Part shown: one piece after another, positions 61,724 to 64,000 of the stretch | Layout of the letters: every line of letters starts with the position of its first letter | Numbering within the stretch: position 1 is the stretch's first letter | Assembly: GCA_905250025.1 (NCBI GenBank) | Contig: CAJNOJ010000104.1 | Location: 62,001 to 126,000, forward strand | Reading direction: 5' to 3' | Source of the DNA: Adineta ricciae | Taxonomy: Eukaryota; Rotifera; Eurotatoria; Adinetida; Adinetidae | Length of the DNA: 64,000 bases | Notes under the pieces: generated by a model | The model's database searches: none | What the model was told of the DNA's origin: nothing | What the model saw: the letters and a program-made list of their open reading frames with translations, nothing else | Program-made: the position numbers and the translations under genes

Positions 61724-63292
61724 CGAAAGACGCATATTGAATGCTATTCTGATGTTCTGCAAATTGTGATGACAGGAGAGGTAAAGAAAACATAAACAAA
61801 TTGAAGTTTTCTTTTTTTCATCTTTGATTCTTGTGTGTTACTTATACATCAATAATATTGGATGACTTCATCAATATGATGATCTTCGATGTTTTGATGT
61901 CTTGATCGGAAAATTGAAATTAACAAGAATATGTTTCACAGGAAGAAATATGAAAAAACGCTGTCAACATATGCATTATATTGAAAAAAAAAACGACCTC
62001 AATTCGATACCTTGTTCATCTGTTTTAATCTAGAAAACACCCATGTTTCTATTTTGCAATTCATTGATTTCAACCTCATGGAGCAAGCTGGTCTCCATGT
62101 CAGTCTAAACCCGTCATCGATCTGCGCACTTTCTTTCACGAAACAGATTTCAGATTAAAAATTCTATGGGTTCTTTGCACAAGGGCGGATAAGAAGGAGA
62201 CTTACAGTCTGCATCGGAGCTTTCCAAGTCAAAAAAACAATTCGCCAGTATGCTAATTGATGTCGTACATCAACAAAGTTTGTTATAAAAAAATAGGGTG
62301 AGACGCGTGTCGATACGTTGAAAGCATTTCTAAGACTTTTCGCTTGTTATAAGTTGTATTATTGTTTCGATCGGTGGTGCCAAGCTGAAGAGTGCTACTT
62401 TTATTTTGTAATCAACACATTTTATGCGACAAAACAAATAGAAGATTGAATGAACGAAGCACAAAAGGATCGTTTGCTTAAGGTGATGAAGTCGGACTAA
62501 ATAACTGTTTGATATGATAATAATAATATCTATCAATGGCACAAGTCAGATATTCTTTTTTTGTTTCCATCGCAATCTCTTATTAGCTGAATATCCAGAT
62601 TGTGAAAACGGTAGTACTGTATGATACTACTGCCGATGATTTGAAGAGAGTATCAGACGACCTTCGATACTTGATGGTAATTATTTAACGTAATTGTCTC
62701 TGGTATAAGTGAAAAATCTTCGAGAGATGTCAAGCTAAATTATCACATCATCGACGTCTATTGAATGGTTTGTATGATAGTCTTTTTACTATCATATTAC
62801 TCATCTACTATAATGTATTTACTCACTTAAAAATACGAACAGCTGAGGGCTGTTAATTATGAGCGGATGAACTAGATACGAATAGCACCATTATCTAACT
62901 TGTAGCAAAAGATGTACACTTGTGTACATCATTAGATGGTTAACAACTGGGTCAGAACTCAAGTACTTTTTTTGTACTGTGCTTTCGCGAGTTACGAAAT
63001 GAACATGGACGATTGAATGAGAATTCAGTTGTGTAAATCTATCAAATCTCTTTCGTTTTTTACAAGAACTCACACTTTCTGACAGTTATACAGAACAGAT
63101 TCTTTTCTTATATAATGTAGACAAATCGTAGAACACAAAAGGAAAAGAAGAGAGAAAATCAACATCTAACAACAATAGAATAATAAACATACGAATTGCA
63201 AGGAGAAGAAGAAAAAGAAGAAAGATTATTAAGACTAGACAAAAGAGAACAAAAGAATAGAAACAGATAGAAAATTATTTAACATATATGTT

Positions 63293-63946
63293 CTATGCGA
63301 ATGGAGGCAAATTTGGACCGGATTGCTGATGATGTACAACAGATGATGTGTCCGAAGTAAAATAATATGAATCGAATGGTACTGGTGGACGTTCGTAGGA
63401 AGTTGCAGGTAAATAATTCGTTTTCAAATTATTTCCCACATTGTTCGTATAGTAAACCGATGGATTGAATGGAGATGTCGGTGATTGTTTGAGACAATAG
63501 TTTGCTGTCATGTCATACATATCTGTCGGTGGCGTTGTCGTATAATCGATTTGTTGTTGAAATGATTTCGAATAGTTCGATGATGGTGATGTTGAGAATG
63601 GGACGGACATGGCTGAAGGTGGCGGTGGTTGATAGTATCCATGATGTTGAGCAGGATGATGATGATGATGATATGAACGAAGAGCCAACGATGAATTTAA
63701 TTCATCTTTGTCTGTTGTTGATGTCGCCAATGGAGAATTGTTCAGGCTAAGCATGCAGCCATTGTTGTACGACGTTCGGCTTTTTCCATCTTTTTTATCT
63801 TTCATTCGACTAGAAATAACGAGAATGAGACATAAAGAAAACGGAAAAGAATTTGACTTACCGATTTTGGAACCATATCTATACAGGTAAAGAAAAGATC
63901 GATTAGATTCGAAATAATTGAAGAGCAAAATGTTTCTTACCTTGAT
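63293..63946 (-). CDS. ANTP-class (Hox/Evx-like) homeobox gene, 3' part with micro-exons (5' off window)
   Basis: Reading the minus strand: GCAG|ATCAAG|GTAAGA (63941-63946, 6 nt, Ile-Lys); TATAG|...|GTAAGT (63862-63878, 17 nt, IWFQNR); and the last exon 63293-63809, starting RMKDKKDGK. Joined, they read IKIWFQNRRMKDKK, the end of homeodomain helix 3 (positions 45 to about 58), with all phases agreeing. The 180-codon C-terminal part is rich in His (HHHHH), Pro, Ser and Tyr, and stops at 63293 (PNLPPFA). RRMKDK is typical of Evx-like proteins and some Hox proteins, so the class is open. The rest of the homeodomain lies beyond base 64000. These proteins are DNA-binding transcription factors for body patterning. 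Confidence 0.82.
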   Translation of the reverse strand: MKVRNILLFNYFESNRSFLYLYRYGSKIGKSNSFPFSLCLILVISSRMKDKKDGKSRTSYNNGCMLSLNNSPLATSTTDKDELNSSLALRSYHHHHHPAQHHGYYQPPPPSAMSVPFSTSPSSNYSKSFQQQIDYTTTPPTDMYDMTANYCLKQSPTSPFNPSVYYTNNVGNNLKTNYLPATSYERPPVPFDSYYFTSDTSSVVHHQQSGPNLPPFA

Positions 63947-64000
63947 CTGCAATGACGCATTCGAGGATTAAAAGAAAATCAAGAATTAGATAAAGGAAAA
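63947..64000 (-). other. Intron of the homeobox gene running off the window
   Basis: Pyrimidine-rich intron end before the 6-nt micro-exon. Reading it as an exon extension (SSNASLQ before IK) does not match the conserved residues that precede homeodomain position 45, so it is called intron. Confidence 0.6.

Larger units (their letters stand above)
61392..63292. other. Upstream region of the NR2E gene, containing an assembly gap
   Basis: Likely holds the first exon(s) of the nuclear receptor. A donor-like ATGCAGACT|GTAAGT on the minus strand near 62200-62210 could be a short first exon (MQT), by analogy with the tailless start, but this is speculative. No other coding feature seen. Confidence 0.35.

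Noticed and set aside
61478..61799. Open frames crossing the N-gap and poly-G (Pro-rich)
   Set aside because: Artefacts of unknown bases and a homopolymer.

Overview
The window looks like animal nuclear DNA from a compact, AT-rich invertebrate genome. A bdelloid rotifer is my best guess (inference). The reasons are multi-exon genes with introns mostly of 45-70 nt and GT-AG ends, peptide-type GPCRs with altered TM7 motifs, a P2X receptor, hedgehog-type Hint proteins without a hedgehog signal domain, and several start codons lying 0-14 nt after a 3' splice site, as in species that use spliced-leader trans-splicing. Exon coordinates were worked out by hand from splice motifs and reading phase. 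Names come from remembered family signatures, not searches.

Layout. 1-2.6 kb: two tandem paralogues (minus) for secreted proteins with an 8-cysteine N-domain and a hedgehog-type Hint domain; the first is cut by the window edge. 3.3-5.3 kb: Golgi pH regulator GPR89 (minus). 8.8-11.4 kb: a claudin-like four-TM protein (plus) and a rhodopsin-like GPCR (minus). 11.4-18.8 kb: gene-poor, with two inverted copies of a GGATCC-rich element flanking a 54-aa gene, plus decayed coding sequence. 18.8-19.9 kb: an intronless quinone oxidoreductase interrupted by one TGA. 21.7-22.3 kb: a truncated GPCR. 22.8-25.5 kb: an 11-exon secreted Thr/Ser-rich protein with a C-terminal chitin-binding-like module (minus). 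30.7-32.2 kb: a peptide-type GPCR.

32.8-39.3 kb: two head-to-head ankyrin/armadillo (ANKAR-like) genes. 39.6-45.0 kb: a tight plus-strand cluster of COA1 (complex IV assembly), MAK16 (ribosome biogenesis, lying inside a COA1 intron on the same strand), EOGT (O-GlcNAc transferase) and a short MYST acetyltransferase. The minus strand then carries P2X (45.2-47.1 kb), a PKA catalytic subunit with two alternative first exons (49.2-52.9 kb), a Quaking/How STAR protein with two possible C-termini (55.1-58.2 kb), a tailless-type NR2E receptor next to an assembly gap (60.2-61.4 kb), and the 3' part of an ANTP-class homeobox gene whose recognition helix is split over 6-nt and 17-nt micro-exons (63.3-63.9 kb).

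Most genes are unrelated housekeeping or signalling genes. The most unusual features are the MAK16-in-COA1 nesting with SL-type acceptors, the Hint-fused tandem pair, the micro-exon homeobox, and two families of small mobile elements with target-site duplications.
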